From Xanthobacteraceae bacterium (GTDB taxonomy: Bacteria; Pseudomonadota; Alphaproteobacteria; Rhizobiales; Xanthobacteraceae), in contig JASHYD010000834.1 of the NCBI GenBank assembly GCA_030043175.1, positions 1 to 10,647 on the forward strand: 10,647 nt of DNA. The letters run 5' to 3'. Each line of letters starts with the position of its first letter. Within the stretch, counting starts at the first letter, position 1. The notes under the pieces were generated by a model. It saw nothing but the letters and a program-made list of their open reading frames with translations, was not told the DNA's origin and did not search any database. This document shows positions 1-7,500 of the stretch, piece after piece. The translations under genes were made by a program, and so were the position numbers.

Positions 1-19
1 TGATACCGCGGCGTTGTGA

Positions 20-132
20 AGGCCCACGTCTAGCTGAGTATGATCCTTGTGAGGGCGTGTCACGAGGAGCGTGGGTAGGAGTCGCGGAAGCCTTCGTTCC
101 GGGCGATTGATCCGGCAACGCGCAAGCCGGTC
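20..132 (+). other. Hairpin-rich stretch, possible structured RNA fragment
   Basis: This stretch at the left edge can fold into several nested stems. CCCACG at 23-28 pairs exactly with CGTGGG at 70-75. Inside it lie a CCT/AGG hairpin (45-54) and a CGTG/CACG hairpin (56-64). A GGAA/TTCC hairpin (86-100) and a CCGGC/GCCGG hairpin (112-130) follow. The arrangement resembles part of a structured RNA, for example a group II intron domain. I see no domain V, no reverse transcriptase and no intron boundary, and short GC-rich stems arise easily by chance in DNA of this composition. The class of RNA is therefore unassigned. Confidence 0.2.
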
Positions 133-177
133 GAGAGAATGTGGAGCGGCGAGGCAACGTGCCTTGGGGCAGCTGTG

Positions 178-600
178 ATGCCACTCGTTGATCTCAGCGA
201 CGACGAGACCGCCCGAAATTTCACGATGCGCTTTGCCCGGAGTCGTCATCGGTCACCCGGACGCGGTGCCACTCCGCGGCCATTGACCGGGTCTATCGAT
301 GACGACCACCTCTACGACGTGCAAATCAGCTCCCAGCAAGCCGGGCGCACACGCCGCAGCACTGTCACCCCTGCGCCTTTGCCCGCTGAAGGCCTCGACG
401 AGATGTCCAATATCAAGCTCGTCCGGGACATCGCCTCAAAGAGGCTCAACAACCGCGACGGGCCGTACCCGTGGAATATTCCGGTGTCGCTGGCGCTCCA
501 GATCATCAAGGCCCTGCACCGCCAGTTAAGGAGCGGGATGCATACAAGGGCCACATCACAGTATCCCGGTTCCGCAGAGGTAGATCGCCATGGCGCTTGA
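178..600 (+). CDS. Hypothetical protein, 140 aa, doubtful
   Basis: I do not recognise this protein. The reading frame gives 140 residues from the ATG at 178; an ATG at 139 would add 13 residues. The start at 178 was chosen because its first residues (MPLVDLSDDETA) look like a genuine N-terminus of small alphaproteobacterial hypothetical proteins, as far as I can recall. The middle is rich in Arg, Ser, Thr and Pro and looks like low-quality coding sequence. The C-terminal third (residues about 85-125, with PYPWNIPVSLALQII) is more protein-like and predicts a helix. The ribosome binding site is weak. The end overlaps the next ATG (590) by 11 bases. It could be a degraded gene or chance. Confidence 0.3.
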   Translation: MPLVDLSDDETARNFTMRFARSRHRSPGRGATPRPLTGSIDDDHLYDVQISSQQAGRTRRSTVTPAPLPAEGLDEMSNIKLVRDIASKRLNNRDGPYPWNIPVSLALQIIKALHRQLRSGMHTRATSQYPGSAEVDRHGA

Positions 601-793
601 TGCGAACCAACGAGTCCTTCTCGCTAGCCTCGATGCCTTGAACGACATCCGCAACCAGAAGCATTACGGCCCGATCCCCTGCGAGATCGACGAAAAGACT
701 CATGGTGACCCCCCCATTGTAACCGTGGGTTACGAGAGTAGGTGCGACGACGCACCTCTACGGCTGTCGCGGCCTCAAAACTACAGTCGGTAC
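590..793 (+). other. In-frame 68-codon extension upstream of the amidohydrolase
   Basis: An ATG at 590, preceded by a fair Shine-Dalgarno sequence (AGAGGT about 8 bases upstream), opens a frame that runs without a stop into the amidohydrolase. The 68 residues it adds do not look like any part of that family. They precede a clear signal peptide, which would be internal and unlikely to work if translation began here. The likeliest reading is the start of a small unrelated gene, perhaps truncated, that is in frame with the next gene by accident. A real fusion is not excluded, because the start at 794 has no obvious ribosome binding site. Confidence 0.25.
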
Positions 794-2002
794 ATGCGCC
801 TCCCCGTTCTTCTGCTTGCGCTGGCTTCGGCCCAAGCCTTCGCTCAAGCGCCCCCTGCCATCGTGATCCAAGCCGGCACCGTATTGGATGGCAAGGGTGG
901 AGTGCTCCACAATCAGCAGATTGTCATCGACGGGGCGATCATCCGATCAGTCGCGGCCGGAACGGCAAGACCGACCTACGACTTGCGAGGGCTGACGGTC
1001 ATGCCCGGCTGGATCGATACGCATGTGCATATGAACTGGCACCTGGACGAAAATCACAAATCGGTCAACGGCGGTGAGAAGCCGGAGGATGCCGCCCTCT
1101 ACACCGCGGGTGATGCCTGGATCACGCTGTTGGGCGGGTTCACCACGGTACAAAGCGTGGGGGCGGCAATTGATGGCGTGGTGCGGGATCGCATCGCCCA
1201 GGGTGTACTGCCCGGACCTCGCCTGCTCACTTCCCTGCGCCAAATTAACGCTCGCAGCGGCGATGCCGAAGCGCTGCGGGCTCTGGTACGCCGCACCAAG
1301 TCGGAAGGCGCCGATGTGATCAAGCTGTTCGCCACGGCGGGCCTGGGCGCGGGCGGCAATCAAAGCATGAGCAATGAGCAGATCCAGGCGGTCTGCAGCG
1401 AGGCGGAGGCGGCGGGGCTGCGCGCGGTTGTCCACGCGATCGGAGACGCGGGGGCGCGGGCGGCGGTGCTAGCCGGCTGCACCTCGATTGAGCATGGGAC
1501 CTTCCTGCACGACGACACCTTGGATCTGATGGCACGGCGGGGCACGTATTTCGACCCGAATTTGCTGGTGCTGCACAACTATCTGGACAACCGCACCAGC
1601 TACGCATTCAACGAGCAGGCGCTGGCCACCCTCGAAAAAGGGATCGCGCTGACGATCGACGCTTTGCGGCGCGCCCGCGCGCATCACGTGAAGATCATAT
1701 TCGGTACGGATGCCGTAGCCGGCGCGCATGGCCGCAATGCCGAGGAGTTTGTCTACCGGGTAAACGACGCCCACGAAAATCCGGGCGACGTGCTCGTCAC
1801 CGCCACTTCGCTTTCAGCTGAATCCCTAGGGCTCCGCGACCAAATCGGCATGCTCGCCCCGGGCTTCCAGGCGGATCTCGTGGCGACGGAAGGCAACCCG
1901 CTGGAGGATATCACTGCGGTCCGTCGGGTTGTCTTCGTGATGAAAGGGGGCGTGGTGTACCGGAACGAAACCCGACCGGGCAGCGCCGGCGCGAATCGCT
2001 GA
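794..2002 (+). CDS. Exported metal-dependent amidohydrolase (imidazolonepropionase/prolidase-like)
   Basis: This 402-residue protein belongs to the amidohydrolase superfamily, which uses a metal-bound water to hydrolyse amide and related bonds. Residues 1-17 form a signal peptide ending AQAFA, so the enzyme probably acts in the periplasm or outside. The metal ligands are in order: HxH at His77/His79 (in IDTHVHM), Lys177 (VIKLFATAG, the usual carboxylated lysine), His214 (VVHAIGD), His234 (SIEHGTF) and Asp306 (FGTDAV). The small beta-sandwich that flanks the barrel is visible at the N-terminus (AGTVLDGKGG) and C-terminus (LAPGFQADLV). All the key residues are present and the length is normal. 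Relatives include Xaa-Pro dipeptidases of the Sgx9260 type and imidazolonepropionase-like enzymes, so the substrate may be an N-acyl amino acid or dipeptide, but the sequence does not settle it. The start at 794 was chosen for the signal peptide. No partner gene lies beside it. Confidence 0.9.
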   Translation: MRLPVLLLALASAQAFAQAPPAIVIQAGTVLDGKGGVLHNQQIVIDGAIIRSVAAGTARPTYDLRGLTVMPGWIDTHVHMNWHLDENHKSVNGGEKPEDAALYTAGDAWITLLGGFTTVQSVGAAIDGVVRDRIAQGVLPGPRLLTSLRQINARSGDAEALRALVRRTKSEGADVIKLFATAGLGAGGNQSMSNEQIQAVCSEAEAAGLRAVVHAIGDAGARAAVLAGCTSIEHGTFLHDDTLDLMARRGTYFDPNLLVLHNYLDNRTSYAFNEQALATLEKGIALTIDALRRARAHHVKIIFGTDAVAGAHGRNAEEFVYRVNDAHENPGDVLVTATSLSAESLGLRDQIGMLAPGFQADLVATEGNPLEDITAVRRVVFVMKGGVVYRNETRPGSAGANR

Positions 2003-2138
2003 GCCCTGCCGCCAAACCATGTTTAACGGCGAGCCAAGACGCATCGTCAATGCACTGCGAGGCTAACACAGACCGACACACCATGACGAACCGCGACGAG
2101 CGCATTACAACCCAGCCGGGCACACTGCCAGCGTTGTG

Positions 2139-2309
2139 GCGCTTGCCGGGGTGCACGACGGCGAGGCCGAGAGCCGTGAGGCACAAGCCGGTCACTGGTT
2201 TTCACGGTGGCGAAGCCGGAACCCAGTCCGAGAGCATCGGCAATCCGTCCCACCGGCCGATGAGCACCGCGCCGGCAATCGTCACCGCGACGAAGCCAGC
2301 AGCTTGACC
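2139..2309 (-). pseudogene. Remnant of a sensor-kinase-like N-terminal membrane region
   Basis: Read on the minus strand, this stretch encodes a hydrophobic helix (GFVAVTIAGAVLIGRW), then a linker, then a second hydrophobic segment (KPVTGLCLTALGLAVVHPG). Restoring the frame around 2200 gives VPGFATVKPVTGLC between them. The pattern of a helix, LP.L...VPG..T.KP.TALC and another helix is typical of the N-terminal membrane region of many hybrid histidine kinases and diguanylate cyclases. A TGA and at least one frame change interrupt it. No HAMP, PAS, HisKA or HATPase domain follows toward 2003, so only about 57 codons survive. The family match is from memory of the motif and is tentative. Confidence 0.35.
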
Positions 2310-2887
2310 TGTTGCCTTTTTAGGCCGAGGCAAAGGGCGCCATGTAGGCTCCAGAGAACCAAGAGCCGAGCCGGCAGCGCTCCCCGGACCAGTGGTCGAA
2401 CCTGTCCGGCGATGTTGTCAAAATAAGTGCTTGCGTGAGCAGGACTACGCCTCTTGTAAATATTTTTTGTCGCGGTTGGAACAATTGGCCTCTGCGGCCA
2501 ATTCCGTCGCGATCAATCAGCACAGCAGCCGCGGTTTCGACCGATTTTGACCCAAAAGCTAACGTCAATCAGTGGCTTCGCGGCAGCCCGTACCCTGCCA
2601 GGGCTACTTACTTTTTTGTTGATGAATGGCGGAACTCTTCGAGAATCATGCGGTTCTTTTGCCCGCGTACCCATCTGCCGACAATGAGCGCGCTACCGTG
2701 CGCCTTTAGGCTCGGTGCTGCTGACATGCCGCGGTTCGCTGTTGTGTCGCAAGAGCTCCTCTGGAAGAGTGCCGAGAACCGCCGCGAGTGCGCGAATCTG
2801 ATGCGTTGTTGTCGGTTTGAGCTGAGGGAAATGACAGCGGCGACGGTGACAACCACATCGAATCGCGGTCGCTAATGCGAGAGGTCG
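2310..2887. other. Stretch with no recognisable gene
   Basis: Several open frames of 80-150 codons cross this stretch, including one from 2435 to 2875 (+), but none has a recognisable motif, a convincing ribosome binding site or protein-like composition. The base composition is lower in GC than the flanking genes around 2450-2650. Apart from the inverted repeat at 2483-2503, I see nothing assignable. Confidence 0.5.
2483..2503. repeat. Perfect 8-bp inverted repeat
   Basis: AATTGGCC (2483-2490) and GGCCAATT (2496-2503) flank a five-base loop TCTGC. No T-tract follows on either strand, so it is not a typical rho-independent terminator. It could be an operator, an element end or chance. Confidence 0.5.
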
Positions 2888-3013
2888 ATGTCCTCCTTTA
2901 CGTACGCGCCGCCCAAGGGCTGTTTCGCGGATGCTGCCTTAGAGAGGGTGAATGCGGGCCGCCACCTTCGCGCCGCCGCGTACTTCCTAGCCGCTCGCGA
3001 TCTTGTGTTTTGA
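2888..3013 (+). CDS. Possible 41-aa small ORF before a terminator
   Basis: A short frame starts at ATG 2888, with AGAGG three bases upstream, and ends at TGA 3011-3013, some 48 bases before a strong terminator. The product is moderately basic, with an alanine-rich helix-forming end (HLRAAAYFLAARDLVF). I do not recognise it. Its only support is its position in front of the terminator, which otherwise has no gene to end. It may equally be the last relic of a larger gene, or chance. Confidence 0.2.
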   Translation: MSSFTYAPPKGCFADAALERVNAGRHLRAAAYFLAARDLVF

Positions 3014-3061
3014 CTATCCACAACCTAATGGCGTAGCGTGTATACTAGTACCCTGACCTTT

Positions 3062-3090
3062 GGCCGGCACGGCACTGCCGGCCTTTTTTC
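3062..3090 (+). terminator. Rho-independent terminator
   Basis: GGCCGGCA (3062-3069) and TGCCGGCC (3076-3083) form a perfect 8-bp stem with a six-base loop, followed at once by six T's and then CTTTC. This is a textbook terminator for plus-strand transcription. No confident gene ends just upstream. The nearest candidates are the small ORF ending at 3013 and whatever decayed gene lay before it. A TATACT box at 3041-3046 lies only about 16 bases upstream, with TTGACT 25 bases before that, too far apart for a standard sigma-70 promoter. Confidence 0.85.
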
Positions 3091-3560
3091 TTTCGAGCAG
3101 CCTCTCGGCAAGCCGACCGCGAAGCACCGGCTGGCCGCTAACCCACGCCGGCTCGAACGCGAGCAAGAGGCCGTGGGAAGCCGCCTAGCGCGCGATCCGT
3201 GATGCGACGAAAGACTAGCTTACCGTTTGCGCCATTTGTCGTTGCTAGGGGGTACGAGCGCGCGCGGTTCCCCTTACCCTAACCAGCGCGCCGGTCCCGG
3301 CGCTTGCCTCAACCTATCCAACGAGCGCCGGGACCACACGCTGCATCGCAGGCGGAGCCGCGGTTTTCAGGTGCCTGTGAGGGGTGGCCCTCCGCGATTC
3401 GGTCGGGCCGGGAGTCCTTGAAGCCCGACCGCCGCAGTCACAACGCAACTCCGATGAAATGTGTGAACCCGAGTAGGGCACGCAGCTGGAATGCGCCGCG
3501 TCGGACCTGTTTCATCAGTGGCGGTTGACTGAGCGTTTGCGCGGTTCCGATGGAGGTAGC
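3091..3560. other. Stretch with no recognisable gene
   Basis: No frame on either strand has recognisable motifs or a plausible start. Open frames of 64-84 codons are present, as expected in GC-rich DNA. The only structure of note is the long inverted repeat at 3293-3335. The last part (about 3440-3560) would be the leader of the decayed cheB gene that starts at 3561. Confidence 0.5.
3293..3335. repeat. 12-bp perfect inverted repeat (14 bp with one wobble)
   Basis: GGTCCCGGCGCT (3293-3304) is the exact reverse complement of AGCGCCGGGACC (3324-3335). The stem extends inward by a T-G wobble and one G-C pair, leaving a loop of about 15 bases. There is no T-tract, so it is not an ordinary terminator. 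It lies in non-coding DNA between a terminator and a pseudogene. It could be a REP-like element, the end of a mobile element, or a regulatory RNA stem. Confidence 0.75.
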
Positions 3561-4110
3561 GTGGCCAATCGCGACATCGTGGCCATCGGCGCGGGTTTGA
3601 GGCCCTGCGTTTCCTGGCCAAAGGGTTTCATCAGGATTTTCCAGCTTCGATCCTTGGTAGGCCCGCGTGAGAACCCGCCAGGCGATGCTGCGTTCGATTG
3701 CGATTTGCTGCGGCTACCGGGGGCGATCGGCGTTTTGCTCACCGGGACGCTTGGGGATAGCGCACCAGGGCTATCGGCGATCGAACAGCGGGGAGGCATA
3801 GGGTGGTGCAAAATCCAACGGACGCAGCATTTTCGGAACGCCAAAAGGCGCGACAACCCGAACCACGTCGTGGACTTACGCGAATCGCCGGCGCTTCCGG
3901 AGAACTGCTTCGTCAGCCGGCCGGCGATCCGATCGCAGTGCCGAATAAGGTGCGATACGGACCCGAGATTGCGAGAAATGGCCGGGCAAGCATAGAAAAG
4001 ATGGATTGACCCCGGGCAACGCTCAGTCCTGACACCTCCCAAAGCTGGCCGCGCGCTCAATCAAACACTTGGACAGGGGACAAAGCGGTTAAATCGTATC
4101 AGATTCTGCG
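3561..4110 (+). pseudogene. Degenerate CheB-type methylesterase
   Basis: CheB removes methyl groups from chemoreceptor glutamates. This copy is recognisable only by changing frame. It opens with GTG at 3561 after GGAGG (VANRDIVAIGA). It continues two bases out of frame as GFEALRFLAKGFHQDF (about 3593-3650), returns to the first frame as GPRENPPGDAAFD and GVLLTGTLGDSAPGL (to about 3800), and shifts again to VVQNPTDAAF (3803 on). It alternates once more through NHVVDLRE (3861) to AGDPIAVPNKVRY and ASIEKMD (about 4009). The GAS.GG loop with the catalytic serine is deleted, and so is the central stretch that should carry the catalytic histidine. An eroded zinc-ribbon-like tail, as in stand-alone CheB proteins of this type, may reach about 4110. 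No receptor or other chemotaxis genes are near. It cannot make an active enzyme. Confidence 0.8.
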
Positions 4111-4131
4111 CTGCACGGTGAGCAGCCAGCG

Positions 4132-4490
4132 CAGCCCGTGCTCGGCCGGCTCGTCACCCCCGACATCGACGACGAACTGAGGGGACCTACGCGATCGCTG
4201 AGGGCGTCGATGGGCCGCTCACCACTTCCGTTTTGCGGACATCAGTTCTACCGGCGACGCTATGAGGGGTGCCGTCGTTGAGGTCCGGGCCTATGAGGAC
4301 ACCGCAGCCGCAACTGCTTGCCGCGCGGTCCGACCTGCCGATCGTGGCGCAAGTCACGGCGAACGGCGCCACCTGGCTCGACAGGCGGCTGCTCGCCCGA
4401 GAGCCCGTGTCAACCGGCGGCGGGTTCGGTGCGGAAGTGCAAGACACTATGGAGCGCCGCGTTGAATACCTCGTCAGCTCGTGGACGAGA
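4132..4490 (+). pseudogene. Degenerate DUF3363 (VirD2-like) relaxase fragment
   Basis: Relaxases nick DNA at oriT to start conjugative transfer. Segments of the DUF3363 region found C-terminal to the relaxase domain can be read in successive frames. They are VLGRLVTPDIDDELRG (from 4132), TYAIAEGVDGPLT (from 4185), FRFADISSTGDA followed by GAVVEVRAYEDT (from 4226), and finally ARSDLPIVAQVTANGATWLD and GGFGAEVQDTMERRVEYL (to about 4485). That needs three frameshifts in about 350 bases. The N-terminal catalytic domain with its tyrosine and histidines is absent, and the usual continuation after the last motif is not convincing. The fragment begins just after the CheB remnant. It indicates that an integrative conjugative element or plasmid segment once lay here. 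Family assignment rests on remembered motifs, which match in the expected order. Confidence 0.75.
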
Positions 4491-4573
4491 CGGGTCATCT
4501 GCTATTTTTCCAAAAACCCAAAGCGATCTGACACATGTGAAGACCAGACTGGATACAGCCCACTGCGGTAGGC

Positions 4574-7500
4574 TCATGTTCTTAACGTATCGAGTAACGT
4601 CCCGGCCTCCTTCAAGTCGAGCGTATCGAAGCCTTCGGTGAACCACCCGTAGACCGAAGCGAGAAGACCGCAAGCCTGCTGCCGCTTGCCCTGATCGCGC
4701 CAGAGCCGCCCCATGCTCATCGCGGCGCGCAGTTCCCAGGACTTTGCCTGCTGTTTACGAGCGACCGCAAGCGCGCGCTCGAAATACGTTTCCGCTTTCG
4801 CCACATCCGGCTGCGGCGACAGCAGCGCGATTTCCCCCGTAATGCGATTGACCTCCGCCTCGTACCACCTTTCGTTGGTTGTTTCGACTACAGTCATCGC
4901 CTCGCCGATGCAGCGAGTAGCCTTATCGAATTCTCGAAGGTCCGCATGAGCCTTTGCCAGATAGGACAAGTACAACGACATGTCCGTTGTTGATCCTGTT
5001 GATCGAAATGCGGTTGTGCCGGACGTGATCGTTAGAACAGCGTCTGAGGCTTTACCGGTGAGGGCCAATACGCAGCCACGTTGCATCATCCCCCATGACC
5101 CCCAAAACAGCGACCCTGTTTGATCCGTCAGAGCGATAAGTTCATCTGTGATTGCGTTCGCTTTTGCGTAATCTCCGCAAATGACGTAGGTCATCGACGC
5201 GACTGAAAATGCATACATTAATGTGGCGGCTTGGCCGATCTCACGCGCCTCGTTGAGCGCGCGCTCGGTGTCGGCGAGCGCCGCATGGGGAAAGCCAAGC
5301 ACACAGAGAGCGTTCGACCGAATGGACAAGGTTGCCACTCTGGCGTCGAGGCCAAGCGCCGCCAGATGACGATGCTCGGCAGGATCGCAGAGCGCTATCG
5401 CGCGATCAAGATGCGCTCGTCCCTCTACAATCTCCCCGATATGCAACAAGGAAAAGCCCATGAGGCGATGCCCGGTAATGAGCTGCCCCGTCGTTGCCTG
5501 CTTCTTCGCAAGCGCCAGGAACTGGACGGCAAGTTCACGCGCCGCCTCGCCGTTGAACGCCACGTAATTCTGCACCCAGACGCCGTGGAGCACGGAGAAC
5601 AGCACCAGCGGATCTTCGGGAGGCTCACCGAGCGCTTCAGCCTGTTCGATCAGCTGACGTGCCCGCTCCACGGCTGCCTTGCTTTCCTGAGCAGCATAAC
5701 CTTTGACAGGGAGGAGGGGGGCTATGAGCGCAACCTGCAGCTTGATCTCTTCGCGACGCAACGCGGCCGTGGTGGGCAAAGTCGCGATCTGGTCCAGAGC
5801 AAGCGTGATCTGCTGTATGGCTTCAACTAGCGCCGAGCGTTGGGCCGAGCGCTGTCCCGCTTTGCCCCACAGCCGCGCGGCTTTCTCGATCTGCCCCGCC
5901 CGGGTCCAGTGCCCTGCCAACAGCTCGGGTTGATTCTCGGTGATCTCCGCGAACTGGCTTTCGAGGGTTTCGGCGATTCGAGCATGCAGCGCACGTCTCG
6001 GCTCGCGCAGCAGCGTGCCGTAAGCCGCGTCTTGTATCAGGGCATGCTTGAACAAGTAAGTTGCGTGTGGCGGCACGCCCTGCTGGTACAGCAATCCAGC
6101 CTGAATGAGACGATCGAGTCCCGATCTCAGCTCCGTCTCCGGCTTGCACACCACCGCAGCCAGCAGGTCATGCGAGAACTTGCGTCCGATCGCCGCCCCG
6201 ATCTGCGCCAGTTCCTTGGCGAAGCCGAGCCGGTCGAGCCTCGCCATCAACGATGCATGCAAGGTTGCGGGAACCGCCGGCGCCGAGGAGGGAATCAAGG
6301 CGGCAGTCCGCCGTGCTTCATCCTCGCTTTCTGTCTCTAGCACCGCCTTCGTCATCTCTTCCACGAACAGCGGGATGCCGTCGGAGCGCTCAATGATGTC
6401 CCGCCGAATGCTCTCCGGCAGGAGCTTGTTGCGCACGACCTGGTCGATCATTGCATCGACATTGTGCTGGGCCAGACGACCAATCGTGCAGACCGTCACA
6501 TGCGCCCCTGCGATCCAGGGCGGCTCGAATTCCGGCCGGTAGGTCACGACCAGCAACCCGCGGAGCGTCCGAATCCTGTCCACGGCCCGACTGAGCGCTT
6601 CCAGGCTCGTCGGGTCAATCCAATGCACATCCTCGAAAATCATTAGCACCGGGCTAGAACGTGACAGCGCCTCCATTCGTAAATTCAGCGCGTCCAGCGT
6701 TCTTTGCCGGCTCTGCTGGGGGGAGAACTCGAGCGCAGGGTAGCGTCCATCATTTGGTAGTGACAGCATCTCGGCAAAGAGCGCGGCATCCTGCATCGAG
6801 GTTGAGGTCTTTGCGAGCATCGCATCAAGCTTGTCGAGCCTCGCTTGCGGAGTTTCGCCATGCGCCAGTCCTATGGCACGTTCCATCTGGCCGATGATCG
6901 GATAAAGCGCGCTGCTGGCGCGCCGTGGGGAACAAAAATAGTGCAAACGCGTGTGCGGCTCGTCAGCGAGGCATTCCATGAGCGCGACCGTGAGTCGTGA
7001 TTTCCCGATACCGGCCTCGCCAGAGAGCAGCACAACTTGACCTTCACCGATCTTTGCCTTGGACCAGCGTCGAAGCAGTAATTCGTATTCTTCTTCCCGC
7101 CCAACGAGGGCCGTCAGGCCGGCCGTGTGCAACGCCTCGAAACGGCTTGCCACGGAACTCGCCCGCAGCACCGCCCATGCCCGCACTGGCCCGGGAAAGC
7201 CCTTGAGGCCCTTTAGCCCGATGTCCTCGACCTCGAAGAGGCTGCCGAGAAGCCTTCGCGTGCCCTCAGCGATGACGACGGTGTCCGGCTTGGCGATCTC
7301 TTGCAAGCGTGCCGCGAGGTTCGGCGTCTCTCCGACGATCCTGCGCTCCTGCGCCTCCCCCGATCTGATCAAGTCGCCGACCACGACTAGCCCGGTGGCA
7401 ATGCCGACACGGATTCGCAGAGGTGCACGCGTCTTGAGTCCCGCCACCGCCGCGATCAGAGCGAAGCCAGCCCGTACCGCTCGTTCGGCGTCATCCTCTT

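Noticed and set aside
2435..2875. A 146-codon open frame on the plus strand
   Set aside because: No family motif, no good ribosome binding site and a composition rich in Arg, Cys and Trp. It was left as unassigned DNA.
3010..3046. Promoter from TTGACT (3010) and TATACT (3041)
   Set aside because: The spacer is 25 bases, far from the usual 17, and the start would fall about ten bases before a terminator.
3515..4060. A 181-codon open frame on the minus strand
   Set aside because: It lies opposite the CheB relic, which has clear family motifs in plus-strand frames. The minus-strand product has no recognisable motif and an odd Ser/Pro/Arg-rich composition.
5231..5830. A 199-codon open frame on the plus strand
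   Set aside because: It is antisense to the TPR region of the intact cyclase gene and shows no domain. Long antisense frames are common opposite GC-rich genes.
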